Below are positions 7,837 through 14,322 of a stretch of DNA of 25,093 bases, piece by piece. Under the pieces are notes generated by a model that did not search any database, was not told the DNA's origin, and saw only the letters and a list, made by a program, of their open reading frames with translations. The stretch spans positions 1-25,093 of the forward strand of contig JBBRGO010000013.1 of assembly GCA_038224055.1 (NCBI GenBank), read 5' to 3'. The stretch's first letter is position 1. Every line of letters begins with the position of its first letter. A program made the translations under genes and the position numbers. The stretch comes from JBDSSS01 sp038224055 (GTDB lineage: Bacteria; Actinomycetota; Actinomycetes; Actinomycetales; Dermatophilaceae).

Positions 7837-7842
7837 GGGTAC
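7837..7842 (+). promoter_or_regulatory. Candidate GGGTAC -10 box of the cysteine-rich small gene
   Basis: GGGTAC at 7837-7842, with GACT at 7817-7820 sixteen bases upstream, fits the loose streptomycete SigB pattern GNNT-N14-16-GGGTAY. The GNNT half carries little information. Transcription would start near 7849-7850, just before the palindrome at 7853. Confidence 0.35.
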
Positions 7843-7852
7843 GACTCCTGCA

Positions 7853-7872
7853 CCCGACCCGGCCGGGTCGGG
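7853..7872. repeat. Perfect 20-bp palindrome CCCGACCCGGCCGGGTCGGG
   Basis: Every base is self-complementary: an 8-bp stem with a GGCC loop in RNA, or a two-fold-symmetric operator in DNA. It sits between the dapB stop (7822) and the Shine-Dalgarno (7880) of the metallothionein-like gene. It may be a dapB terminator, a repressor site, or a 5'-stabilising hairpin of the small mRNA. Confidence 0.75.
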
Positions 7873-7891
7873 CCCATCGAAGGAGATGCTC

Positions 7892-8032
7892 ATGAGCGGT
7901 CAGCCCCCCATCGCCCCGGTCGGATCCGACCCCGCCACGACGTGCACCTGCGACAACTGCGCGAGCGGCTGCACGTGCGACAGCTGCCCGTGCGAGGACT
8001 GCACCTGCGAGAACTGCAGCCACTCCGCCTGA
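7892..8032 (+). CDS. Metallothionein-like cysteine-rich small protein (46 aa)
   Basis: A 46-residue frame with an ideal Shine-Dalgarno AAGGAG (7880-7885) six bases before the ATG at 7892. An in-frame ATG at 7886 touches the Shine-Dalgarno and is unlikely to be used. Residues 1-17 are Pro/Ala/Thr-rich with no Cys. Residues 18-42 hold ten cysteines, at 18, 20, 23, 27, 29, 32, 34, 37, 39 and 42, forming repeated Cys-x-Cys-x-x-Cys units spaced by Thr, Asp, Asn, Glu, Ser and Pro, plus His44. There are no aromatic residues and no predicted helix or membrane segment. This is a metallothionein-type composition for a soft-metal (Zn, Cd, Cu) cluster. It does not match the cyanobacterial/pseudomonad SmtA/BmtA zinc-finger-like pattern or mycobacterial MymT as I know them. 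It converges on lutC, with six bases between the stops. The function is inferred from composition. Confidence 0.8.
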   Translation: MSGQPPIAPVGSDPATTCTCDNCASGCTCDSCPCEDCTCENCSHSA

Positions 8033-8038
8033 GCTGGT

Positions 8039-8719
8039 TCAGTCGACGACGAGGACGACGTGGAGCGTGCGCGGACCGTGCACACCCTCCACGCGCTCGA
8101 GCTCGATGTCGCTGGTCGCGCTCGGTCCGCTGACCCAGGTCAGCGGCCGGCCGGCCACGACGCTGTCGCGCAGCCGACCCACCGCCTCGGGGACGCCGAT
8201 GACGACGTCGTCCGCGGCCACGATGCAGACGTGCAGGTCCGGGACGAGGGTCAGCGCCCGCGCGCCCTGCCCCGCCGAGTGGTCGAGGATGATCGTGCCG
8301 GTCGTCGCGATCCCGACCGACGACGTCGTGACGACCCCGTCGAGGGCGTCGAGCGCTGCGGGCCCCGGCCGGCCGGCCGAGGCCACCGACTCCTCCGTGG
8401 ACACGGCGATCCCGGCCGCAGCGATCGCGCTCGTCAGGCTCTCGGGCAGCCCGTCCGGCAGCACGACGCTGCAGGCCGAGCGGGACCTCAGCGCAGCGGC
8501 GACCGCGTCGGCGAGATCCGCCCGTGAGGTGCGCTCGAAGCTCGCCCGGTAGTCGACGACCCGTTCCTCGAAGAGGTCAAGGACCTCGGTGCGGCCGGTG
8601 GGTGGAGTCAAACCGCCCGTCGGCTCCGGCGCGTCGGTGCGGGCGTGGTGGGTGCCGGGGACGGCGAGGGCGGCCCGCACTCGGGCCAGCACCTCGTCCC
8701 GGGCGGACGAGGTGCTCAT
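8039..8719 (-). CDS. lutC: L-lactate utilisation protein C (LUD domain)
   Basis: Third component of the LutABC iron-sulfur L-lactate oxidation system, which oxidises lactate to pyruvate. The 226 residues form one LUD (DUF162) domain. Recognisable segments are DGLPESLTSAIAAAG, GVVTTSSVGIATTGTIILDHSAGQGARALTLVPD and the end GVHGPRTLHVVLVVD. The ATG at 8719 follows AGGAGG at about seven bases. Its first bases overlap the lutB stop in the form ATGA, so translation is probably coupled. It has no Cys cluster, as expected for LutC. It is the last gene of a three-gene minus-strand operon. Confidence 0.93.
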   Translation of the reverse strand: MSTSSARDEVLARVRAALAVPGTHHARTDAPEPTGGLTPPTGRTEVLDLFEERVVDYRASFERTSRADLADAVAAALRSRSACSVVLPDGLPESLTSAIAAAGIAVSTEESVASAGRPGPAALDALDGVVTTSSVGIATTGTIILDHSAGQGARALTLVPDLHVCIVAADDVVIGVPEAVGRLRDSVVAGRPLTWVSGPSATSDIELERVEGVHGPRTLHVVLVVD

Positions 8720-10194
8720 AACAGGCCTCCTGCGTCGTCGGTCGTTCGTGGCGGGGGGTCGACGTGGGAGGCGCGCCACCACTGGCGGAAGGTCTGTTTC
8801 GGTGGCGCAGGCGCGTCCCTGGCCGTGCTCCAGGCGGTCAGGGGCCACGGGAGGCGGCCGAGCGTGGTGCGGCTCCCGAGCAGCCGCCCGGTCGTCGTGG
8901 CGGCGTTCTGCGCCTTCTCGAACCGGCCGGAGCGGCTGAAGGTCCACGAGCCGGCGCGCATCGCCAGGCCCTCGGCGCTGGGCCGCGAGCGGTGGTCGTC
9001 GACGACCTGGGTGCGGAGGTGGACGAGCAGCTCCGGGATCTCGATCCGGACCGGGCAGACGTCGAAGCAGGCGCCACAGAGGGTCGAGGCGTAGGGCAGC
9101 GACTGCTCCACCGCCCCCTGGCGCCCTCGGAGCATCGGCCCGAGGACGGCACCGATGGGGCCGGGGTAGACCGAGCCGTACGCGTGCCCGCCGACCCGCT
9201 CGTAGACGGGGCAGACGTTGAGGCAGGCGGAGCACCGGATGCAGCGCAGGGCCTGACGGCCCACGACGTCGGCGAGGACGGAGGTGCGGCCGTTGTCGAC
9301 GAGGACGACATGAACCTCCTGCGGTCCGTCGCCCGGCGTCACACCGGTCCACATCGAGGTGTAGGGGTTCATCCGTTCGCCGGTGGATGAGCGGGGGAGC
9401 AGCTCCATGAAGACCGACAGGTCCTCCCACGTCGGGACGAGCTTCTCGATGCCGACGACGGACACGAGCGTCTCGGGCAGCGTGAGGCACATCCGTCCGT
9501 TGCCCTCGGACTCGACGACGACGAGCGTGCCGGTCTCTGCCACAGCGAAGTTCGCCCCGGAGACGGCCACCTTGGCGCGGAGGAACTTCTCGCGCAGGTG
9601 GAGCCGGGCCGCCTCGGCGAGCCGGGCCGGGTCGTCGGTGAGGTCGTCCGGGGCGGGCACCCCGACGCGCCCCATCTCACGGGTGAAGATCTCGCGCACC
9701 TCCGACCGGTTGCGGTGGATCGCCGGGACGAGGATGTGGCTCGGCAGGTCGTCCCCGAGCTGGACGATGAGCTCGGCGAGGTCGGTCTCCCAGGCGCTGA
9801 TGCCGGCCGCCTCGAGTGCTTCGTTGAGGCCGATCTCGGCCGTGGCCATCGACTTGACCTTGACGACCTCGTCGACGCCCTTGCTCCGGGCGATGTCGAT
9901 GACGACGGCGTTGGCCTCGTCGGCGTCGCGGGCCCAGTGGACGGTCGCCCCGGCCTCGACGAGCTTCTCCTCGAGCTGGACGAGGTAGATGTCGAGCGAG
10001 GCGAGGACCCGGTCCTTGGTCTCGGCGCCCTCGACCCGCAGCTGCTCCCAGTCCGCGACCTCGTCGACGACGGCGGCCCGCTTGGCCCGGATCGTCGCCG
10101 TCGCGTGCCCGAGGTTGCGCCGCAGCTGCGGGTCGGCGAGCGCGGCCCTGGCAGCGACGGGGAAGGCCGGCATCCCGACGAAGGTGCGGCTCAT
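8716..10194 (-). CDS. lutB: L-lactate utilisation iron-sulfur protein B
   Basis: Iron-sulfur subunit of LutABC, 492 residues. An N-terminal LUD domain (about residues 60-300, with KVKSMATAEIGLNEALE and VAETGTLVVVESEGNGRM) is followed by a ferredoxin-like domain with two 4Fe-4S motifs: CIRCSACLNVCP (C318, C321, C324, C328) and CGACFDVCP (C373, C376, C380). The C-terminal tail from about residue 400 is a divergent LutB extension. The start at 10194 gives MSRTFVGMPAFPVAARAALAD, which is typical of LutB. Stop and start overlap with both neighbours by ATGA: the lutA stop overlaps this start and this stop overlaps the lutC start. Cytosolic, acting with LutA and LutC. Confidence 0.95.
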   Translation of the reverse strand: MSRTFVGMPAFPVAARAALADPQLRRNLGHATATIRAKRAAVVDEVADWEQLRVEGAETKDRVLASLDIYLVQLEEKLVEAGATVHWARDADEANAVVIDIARSKGVDEVVKVKSMATAEIGLNEALEAAGISAWETDLAELIVQLGDDLPSHILVPAIHRNRSEVREIFTREMGRVGVPAPDDLTDDPARLAEAARLHLREKFLRAKVAVSGANFAVAETGTLVVVESEGNGRMCLTLPETLVSVVGIEKLVPTWEDLSVFMELLPRSSTGERMNPYTSMWTGVTPGDGPQEVHVVLVDNGRTSVLADVVGRQALRCIRCSACLNVCPVYERVGGHAYGSVYPGPIGAVLGPMLRGRQGAVEQSLPYASTLCGACFDVCPVRIEIPELLVHLRTQVVDDHRSRPSAEGLAMRAGSWTFSRSGRFEKAQNAATTTGRLLGSRTTLGRLPWPLTAWSTARDAPAPPKQTFRQWWRASHVDPPPRTTDDAGGLL

Positions 10195-10931
10195 GCGGGG
10201 TGCTCCTGGGTCGAGGCGAGGATCTCCGCGAGGTGCATCGTCCGCACCCCGGAGCGCTGGCGGTCGAGCAGCCCGCCGATGTGGGCGAGGCAGGAGTTGT
10301 CGCCCGCGACGACCACCTCGGCGCCGGTGGAGCGGACGTGGCGGGCCTTGTCCGCGCCCATCGCAACCGACACGTCGGAGTTCTTCATCGCGAAGGTCCC
10401 GCCGAACCCGCAGCACTCGGCCGCGGACGGCAGGGTGACGAGGTCGATGCCGCGCACCTGCTCGAGCAGGCGCAGCGGCCGGTCGCCGACCCGGATCATC
10501 CGCATCGAGTGGCAGGTCGGGTGGTAGGTGACCCGGTGCGGGAAGTAGGAACCGACGTCGGTCACCCCGAGCACGTCGACGAGGAACTCCGACAGCTCGT
10601 GCACCCGGGGTGTCAGCGCGGTGACGTCGCGCTCGAGACCGGCGTCGCCCACCCGGCGGGCGAGGCCGGCGTGCTGCTCCCGCACCGAGCCGGTGCACGA
10701 CCCGGACGGCACGACGACGGCGTCGTAGGCGCCGAACACGTCGACGAACGAGCGCACGAGCGGGACGGCCTCGTCGGCATACCCCGTGTTGGTGAACATC
10801 TGGCCGCAGCAGGTCTGCGCGCGCGGGAACTCGACGGTGCACCCGAGGCGCTCGAGGAGGGTGACGACGGCCCTCGGGGTCTCAGGCCACATCGTGTCGT
10901 TGAAGCAGGTGGCGAACAGGGCGACCCTCAT
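10191..10931 (-). CDS. lutA: L-lactate utilisation protein A (CCG-domain oxidoreductase subunit)
   Basis: First gene of lutABC, 246 residues, with two cysteine-rich CCG domains: TCCGQMFTNTGY in the N-terminal half and ECCGFGGTFAMK in the C-terminal half. The preceding Cys-containing segments are FATCFNDTMWP and YHPTCHSMRM. Such domains bind non-cubane or 4Fe-4S clusters, as in heterodisulfide reductase HdrB and glycolate oxidase GlcF. Together with LutB and LutC it oxidises L-lactate. The ATG at 10931 has no Shine-Dalgarno but has a TAGGTT element exactly six bases upstream, so the mRNA should be leaderless. No GntR/LutR-type regulator gene is adjacent. Confidence 0.95.
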   Translation of the reverse strand: MRVALFATCFNDTMWPETPRAVVTLLERLGCTVEFPRAQTCCGQMFTNTGYADEAVPLVRSFVDVFGAYDAVVVPSGSCTGSVREQHAGLARRVGDAGLERDVTALTPRVHELSEFLVDVLGVTDVGSYFPHRVTYHPTCHSMRMIRVGDRPLRLLEQVRGIDLVTLPSAAECCGFGGTFAMKNSDVSVAMGADKARHVRSTGAEVVVAGDNSCLAHIGGLLDRQRSGVRTMHLAEILASTQEHPA

Positions 10932-10943
10932 GACGACAACCTA
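10932..10943 (-). promoter_or_regulatory. Leaderless lutABC promoter (-10 element)
   Basis: On the minus strand TAGGTT (10938-10943) is followed by six bases (10932-10937) and then the lutA ATG. It lies just after the stop of the upstream GNAT gene, giving lutABC its own start within a possible longer transcript. Confidence 0.65.
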
Positions 10944-10951
10944 GGCCCGGA

Positions 10952-11596
10952 TCACGGTCCGGCGACCACGGCGCTCAGCCGCAGCTCCCGGGCGGTCCCG
11001 CCCTCGGGGGAGATGACGCGCTCACGGTGGGCACCGTCGGCACGCATCCCGGCCGCCTCGAGGAACGTGCGGGTCGCGTCGTCCGCGGCGAGCAGCCAGG
11101 CCGCCAGCTCGGCCCGACCCCGACCGCGAGCAGTGTCGACCGCGGCGTTGAGCAGTCGCGAGCCGTGCCCCTGGCGCCTGGCCTCCGGGTGGACGGCGAG
11201 GACGAGCAGCTCTGCGGCGCCGGCTCCGTCAGGGTCCTCGGAGGGCCCGACGGCCGCGAAGCCGACGACCTGCTCACCGGCGCACGCGACGAGCAGGAGG
11301 TGGTCCGGGGTCGGGGCCTGGGCCAGCGACTCACGCCACGCGATGGTGAAGGCCCGGGGCTCGAACTGGTCGAGCACCTCGCGGGCGAGGTGGGCGGCAT
11401 ACGCCTCCCGGTAGACGACCGCCTGGACGAGACCGACGGCCGGGGCGTCGGACGGTCGGGCCACCCGCACGCTCGCGTCCGCGACGGGCCCGCGGTCACC
11501 CGCTCCCTCCGCCCCGTGGTCGTGCGGGTGGTCGTGCGCGTGGTCGTGCGCGTGGTCGTGCGCTGAGCTGGCGTCTGGGAGTCCCTGGGTGTCCAC
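10952..11596 (-). CDS. GNAT-family N-acetyltransferase with a histidine-rich N-terminus
   Basis: A cytosolic acetyltransferase of 214 residues. The GNAT fold spans about residues 40-190, with the acetyl-CoA loop in LLVLAVHPEARRQGHGSRLL (the Q-x-x-G-x-G/S type, RQGHGS) and the preceding substrate strand VVGFAAVGPSED. The substrate is unknown. Residues 12-27 are four repeats of Ala/Pro-His-Asp-His, giving eight alternating histidines, a likely divalent-metal (Ni, Zn, Co) binding tail like those of HypB or SlyD. At DNA level these are a 12-bp tandem repeat. The GTG start at 11596 follows GAGAGG. GAGGAT also lies six bases before it, so a leaderless start is possible. The His tail disappears if a later start is used, but none with a good signal was seen. 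Confidence 0.8.
   Translation of the reverse strand: MDTQGLPDASSAHDHAHDHAHDHPHDHGAEGAGDRGPVADASVRVARPSDAPAVGLVQAVVYREAYAAHLAREVLDQFEPRAFTIAWRESLAQAPTPDHLLLVACAGEQVVGFAAVGPSEDPDGAGAAELLVLAVHPEARRQGHGSRLLNAAVDTARGRGRAELAAWLLAADDATRTFLEAAGMRADGAHRERVISPEGGTARELRLSAVVAGP
11516..11563. repeat. Four in-frame 12-bp tandem repeats encoding (Ala/Pro)-His-Asp-His
   Basis: GTGGTCGTGCGS occurs four times head to tail (11516-11527, 11528-11539, 11540-11551, 11552-11563). The last three copies are identical. The period is a multiple of three, so copy-number changes keep the GNAT frame. Confidence 0.9.
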
Positions 11597-11657
11597 CCCG
11601 GCATCCTCTCAGGCGCGCCGCGCGACACCACCTTTGCCCGATCCGTCGCCGATCTCG

Positions 11658-11669
11658 CATACTGGACTC
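11658..11669 (+). promoter_or_regulatory. Leaderless paaABCDE promoter (-10 element)
   Basis: CATACT (11658-11663) is followed by six bases and then the paaA ATG at 11670. There is no Shine-Dalgarno. The 73-base gap to the divergent GNAT start could also hold a PaaR/PaaX-type operator, but I see no clear palindrome. Confidence 0.6.
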
Positions 11670-12725
11670 ATGTATGGCAACGACGTCATCGACCCGAACG
11701 TACCGCTCAACGCTTCCGAGACGGAGGCCTACGCGCAGGACCGTAAGCGCGACGAGGCGCCGCGCGCCGACCTCGCGGCTGCGGGGGACTTCGACGCGCT
11801 CCTGGCCGCGGACCAGCGGATCGAGCCCCGGGACGCGATGCCCGACACCTATCGCGACACGCTGGTGCGCCAGATCGCTCAGCATGCCCACTCCGAGATC
11901 ATCGGGATGCAGCCCGAGGGCAACTGGATCACCCGGGCGCCGTCGCTGCGCCGCAAGGCCATCCTCATCGCCAAGGTCCAGGACGAGGCCGGCCACGGGC
12001 TCTACCTCTACTCCGCCGCGGAGACGCTCGGGGTCGACCGCCAGGAGCTGCTCGACCGGCTGCACGACGGCAAGCAGAAGTACTCCTCGATCTTCAACTA
12101 CCCGACCCTGACGTGGGCCGACTGCGGGGCCATCGGCTGGCTCGTCGACGGGGCGGCGATCATGAACCAGGTCCCGCTGTGCCGCTGCTCCTACGGCCCG
12201 TACGCGCGCGCCATGATCCGGGTGTGCAAGGAGGAGAGCTTCCACCAGCGGCAGGGCTTCGAGATCCTCTGGAAGCTGATGCGCGGCACCGACGCCCAGC
12301 AGGCGATGGCGCAGGACGCGGCGAACCGCTGGTGGTGGCCGGCGCTGGCGATGTTCGGACCACCGGACACGGGGGAGGCCGCTGCGAAGGGCGGTCACAC
12401 GGAGCAGTCGATGGCCTGGGGCATCAAGCGCTTCGCCAACGACGACCTGCGCCAGAAGTTCGTCGACATGATGGTGCCCCAGGCCGACAAGCTCGGCATC
12501 GTGCTGCCCGACCCCGAGCTGCGCTGGAACGAGGAGCGCGGCCACTGGGACTTCGGCCCGATCGACTGGGACGAGTTCTGGCGGGTGCTGCGTGGCGACG
12601 GGCCCTGCAACGCGGAGCGGATCAGCCACCGGCGCGCCGCCCACGAGGACGGCGCCTGGGTGCGTGAGGCCGCGACGGCGTATGCCGCCACGCAGGCTAC
12701 CCGGGCCGCCACGAGTGCCGCGTGA
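11670..12725 (+). CDS. paaA: Phenylacetyl-CoA 1,2-epoxidase, catalytic subunit PaaA
   Basis: Catalytic alpha subunit of the PaaABCE multicomponent monooxygenase, which converts phenylacetyl-CoA plus O2 to the ring 1,2-epoxide. From the ATG at 11670 it is 351 residues and starts MYGNDVIDPN. The frame is open to 11589, but that extension has no family support. It has a ferritin-like di-iron four-helix bundle. Ligand candidates are E76 in HAHSEIIG, E106 and H109 in KVQDEAGHG, and E188/E189 and H192 in CKEESFHQRQGFEIL. The helix NYPTLTWADCGAIGWLVDGAAIMNQ is typical of PaaA. Its stop overlaps the paaB GTG by four bases. It is the first gene of paaABCDE. Confidence 0.97.
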   Translation: MYGNDVIDPNVPLNASETEAYAQDRKRDEAPRADLAAAGDFDALLAADQRIEPRDAMPDTYRDTLVRQIAQHAHSEIIGMQPEGNWITRAPSLRRKAILIAKVQDEAGHGLYLYSAAETLGVDRQELLDRLHDGKQKYSSIFNYPTLTWADCGAIGWLVDGAAIMNQVPLCRCSYGPYARAMIRVCKEESFHQRQGFEILWKLMRGTDAQQAMAQDAANRWWWPALAMFGPPDTGEAAAKGGHTEQSMAWGIKRFANDDLRQKFVDMMVPQADKLGIVLPDPELRWNEERGHWDFGPIDWDEFWRVLRGDGPCNAERISHRRAAHEDGAWVREAATAYAATQATRAATSAA

Positions 12726-13021
12726 GCACGCAGCACATCGAGACGAGCTGGCCGCTCTGGGAGGTCTTCGTCCGCGGCAAGCGCGGACTGTCGCACGTGC
12801 ACGTCGGGTCGCTCCACGCGCCTGACGCCCCGATGGCGCTGCGCAACGCTCGCGACGTCTACACCCGTCGCCAGGAGGGCGTGTCGCTGTGGGTCGTCCG
12901 GGCCGACGACATCACGGCGAGCAGCCCCGCGGAGAAGGACACCTTCTTCGACCCCGCCGCCGACAAGGTCTACCGGCACCCGACCTTCTACGACGTGCCC
13001 GAGGATGTCGAGTACCTGTGA
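12722..13021 (+). CDS. paaB: Phenylacetyl-CoA epoxidase subunit PaaB
   Basis: Small structural subunit of the epoxidase that bridges PaaAC heterodimers. The 99 residues match the usual 90-100. The family opening is SWPLWEVFVRGKRGLSHVHVGSLHAPD, followed by ALRNARDVYTRRQEGVSLWVV and the end PTFYDVPEDVEYL. The GTG start overlaps the paaA stop as GTGA (12722-12725), and its own stop shares one base with the paaC ATG (TGATG), so translation across the operon is coupled. Confidence 0.96.
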   Translation: MSTQHIETSWPLWEVFVRGKRGLSHVHVGSLHAPDAPMALRNARDVYTRRQEGVSLWVVRADDITASSPAEKDTFFDPAADKVYRHPTFYDVPEDVEYL

Positions 13022-13803
13022 TGACCGCCGGCGTGCCCACGACCGACTCGAACCCTTCCGCCGCCTACCTGCTCGCGGTCGCCGACGACGCCCTCGTCTA
13101 TGCCCAGCGGCTGGCCGAGTGGATGACGAACGCGCCCCAGATCGAGGAGGACATGGCGCTGGGCAACATCTCGCTCGACCTGCTCGGACAGGCCCGGGGC
13201 CTCTACCCCTACGTCGGCTCGCTCGACGGCACGGGGCGCGGCGAGGACGCCTACGCGATGGAGCGCGACGAGCGGTCCTTCCGCAACGTTCATCTCGTCG
13301 AGCAGGAGCGCGGCGACTTCGCGGACGAGATGGCGAGGTTGCTGTGGTTCTCCGCGTGGCAGTGCGAGCTGCACGGGCGGCTCGCTGCCGGGGCCGATGC
13401 GATGTTCGCCGCGGTCGCCGCCAAGTCGCTCAAGGAGGTCCGCTACCACCTCGACCACGCGAGCCAGTGGGTCGTCCGCCTCGGCGACGGCACCGCGGAG
13501 TCGCACCGCCGGATGCAGGAGGCGCTCGTCCGGGTGGCTCCCTACGTCGAGGAGCTCTTCGACGACGACGCGACGGCGATGGCGGCCGTCGAGTCGGGTG
13601 CGCTCGCGGCGCCCCCGAGCTCGGCCCGGGCCGCGGTCGCTCGGGTCGTCGAGCAGGTCGTGGACCAGGCGACGCTGACGATGCCGGAGGCGCCGAGGTG
13701 GCGCTCCCGCGGCGGGCGCGACGGTGCCCACTCGAGGCCGATGGGTTCGCTCCTTGCGGAGATGCAGCACATCGCGCGGTCCCACCCCGGAGCGAGCTGG
13801 TGA
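13021..13803 (+). CDS. paaC: Phenylacetyl-CoA epoxidase subunit PaaC
   Basis: Non-catalytic ferritin-like partner of PaaA, 260 residues. Family segments are LLAVADDALVYAQRLAEWMTNAPQIEEDMALGNISLDLLGQARGLY, the helix with QERGDFADEMARLLWFSAWQCELHGRL, and KEVRYHLDHASQWVVRLGDGT. The di-iron ligand set is incomplete compared with PaaA, as is normal for PaaC. The ATG at 13021 overlaps the paaB stop, and its own stop overlaps the paaD GTG by four bases. Confidence 0.96.
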   Translation: MTAGVPTTDSNPSAAYLLAVADDALVYAQRLAEWMTNAPQIEEDMALGNISLDLLGQARGLYPYVGSLDGTGRGEDAYAMERDERSFRNVHLVEQERGDFADEMARLLWFSAWQCELHGRLAAGADAMFAAVAAKSLKEVRYHLDHASQWVVRLGDGTAESHRRMQEALVRVAPYVEELFDDDATAMAAVESGALAAPPSSARAAVARVVEQVVDQATLTMPEAPRWRSRGGRDGAHSRPMGSLLAEMQHIARSHPGASW

Positions 13804-14315
13804 CCAGCCTCAGCCCCGTGGTCCTCGACTCGCCTGTTGCGCAGGCGATCTCGCTGATCCCGGATCCGGAGGTGCCGGTCATCTCGATCGCCGATCTGGG
13901 AATCCTGCGCGGGGTCGACGTCGACGAAGACGCGCGGACGGTCGTCGTGACGATCACCCCGACCTATTCCGGCTGCCCCGCGATGGAGGCGATCGCCGAC
14001 CGGATCCGCTTCGAGGCCGGGAGCCTGTCGTATGCCGCCGAGGTCCGCACCCGGCTGGCCCCGGCCTGGACGACCGACTGGATGACGCAGGAGGGCCGGG
14101 ACGCCCTGCACCGCTTCGGGATCGCCCCACCCGGGTCGGTGCCGGACCACACCGCCGGCCCCGTGCCGGTGACGCTCTCGCTCCACGTCGTTGCCTGCCC
14201 GCGCTGCGGCTCGACCGAGACGACCGAGCTGGCCCACTTCGGCTCGACCGCGTGCAAGGCGCTGCGGCGCTGCGACGTGTGCCGCGAGCCCTTCGACGAG
14301 TTCAAGGCGATCTAG
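13800..14315 (+). CDS. paaD: Phenylacetate-degradation protein PaaD (MIP18/SufT family with zinc ribbon)
   Basis: Probably an iron-sulfur or di-iron maturation factor for the epoxidase. The 171 residues comprise an N-terminal MIP18 domain (PDPEVPVISIADLGILRGV, then TPTYSGCPAMEAI with the conserved metal-binding Cys) and a C-terminal zinc ribbon (CPRC near residue 131, CDVC near 158). The GTG at 13800 overlaps the paaC stop (GTGA). The frame extends much further upstream, but only inside paaC, and family similarity begins here. paaE starts seven bases after its stop. Confidence 0.95.
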   Translation: MTSLSPVVLDSPVAQAISLIPDPEVPVISIADLGILRGVDVDEDARTVVVTITPTYSGCPAMEAIADRIRFEAGSLSYAAEVRTRLAPAWTTDWMTQEGRDALHRFGIAPPGSVPDHTAGPVPVTLSLHVVACPRCGSTETTELAHFGSTACKALRRCDVCREPFDEFKAI

Positions 14316-14322
14316 GACCCGG

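Noticed and set aside
11589..11669. N-terminal extension of paaA upstream of 11670
   Set aside because: The extra 27 codons overlap the promoter and the divergent GNAT start, and PaaA proteins begin near MYGNDVIDPN.
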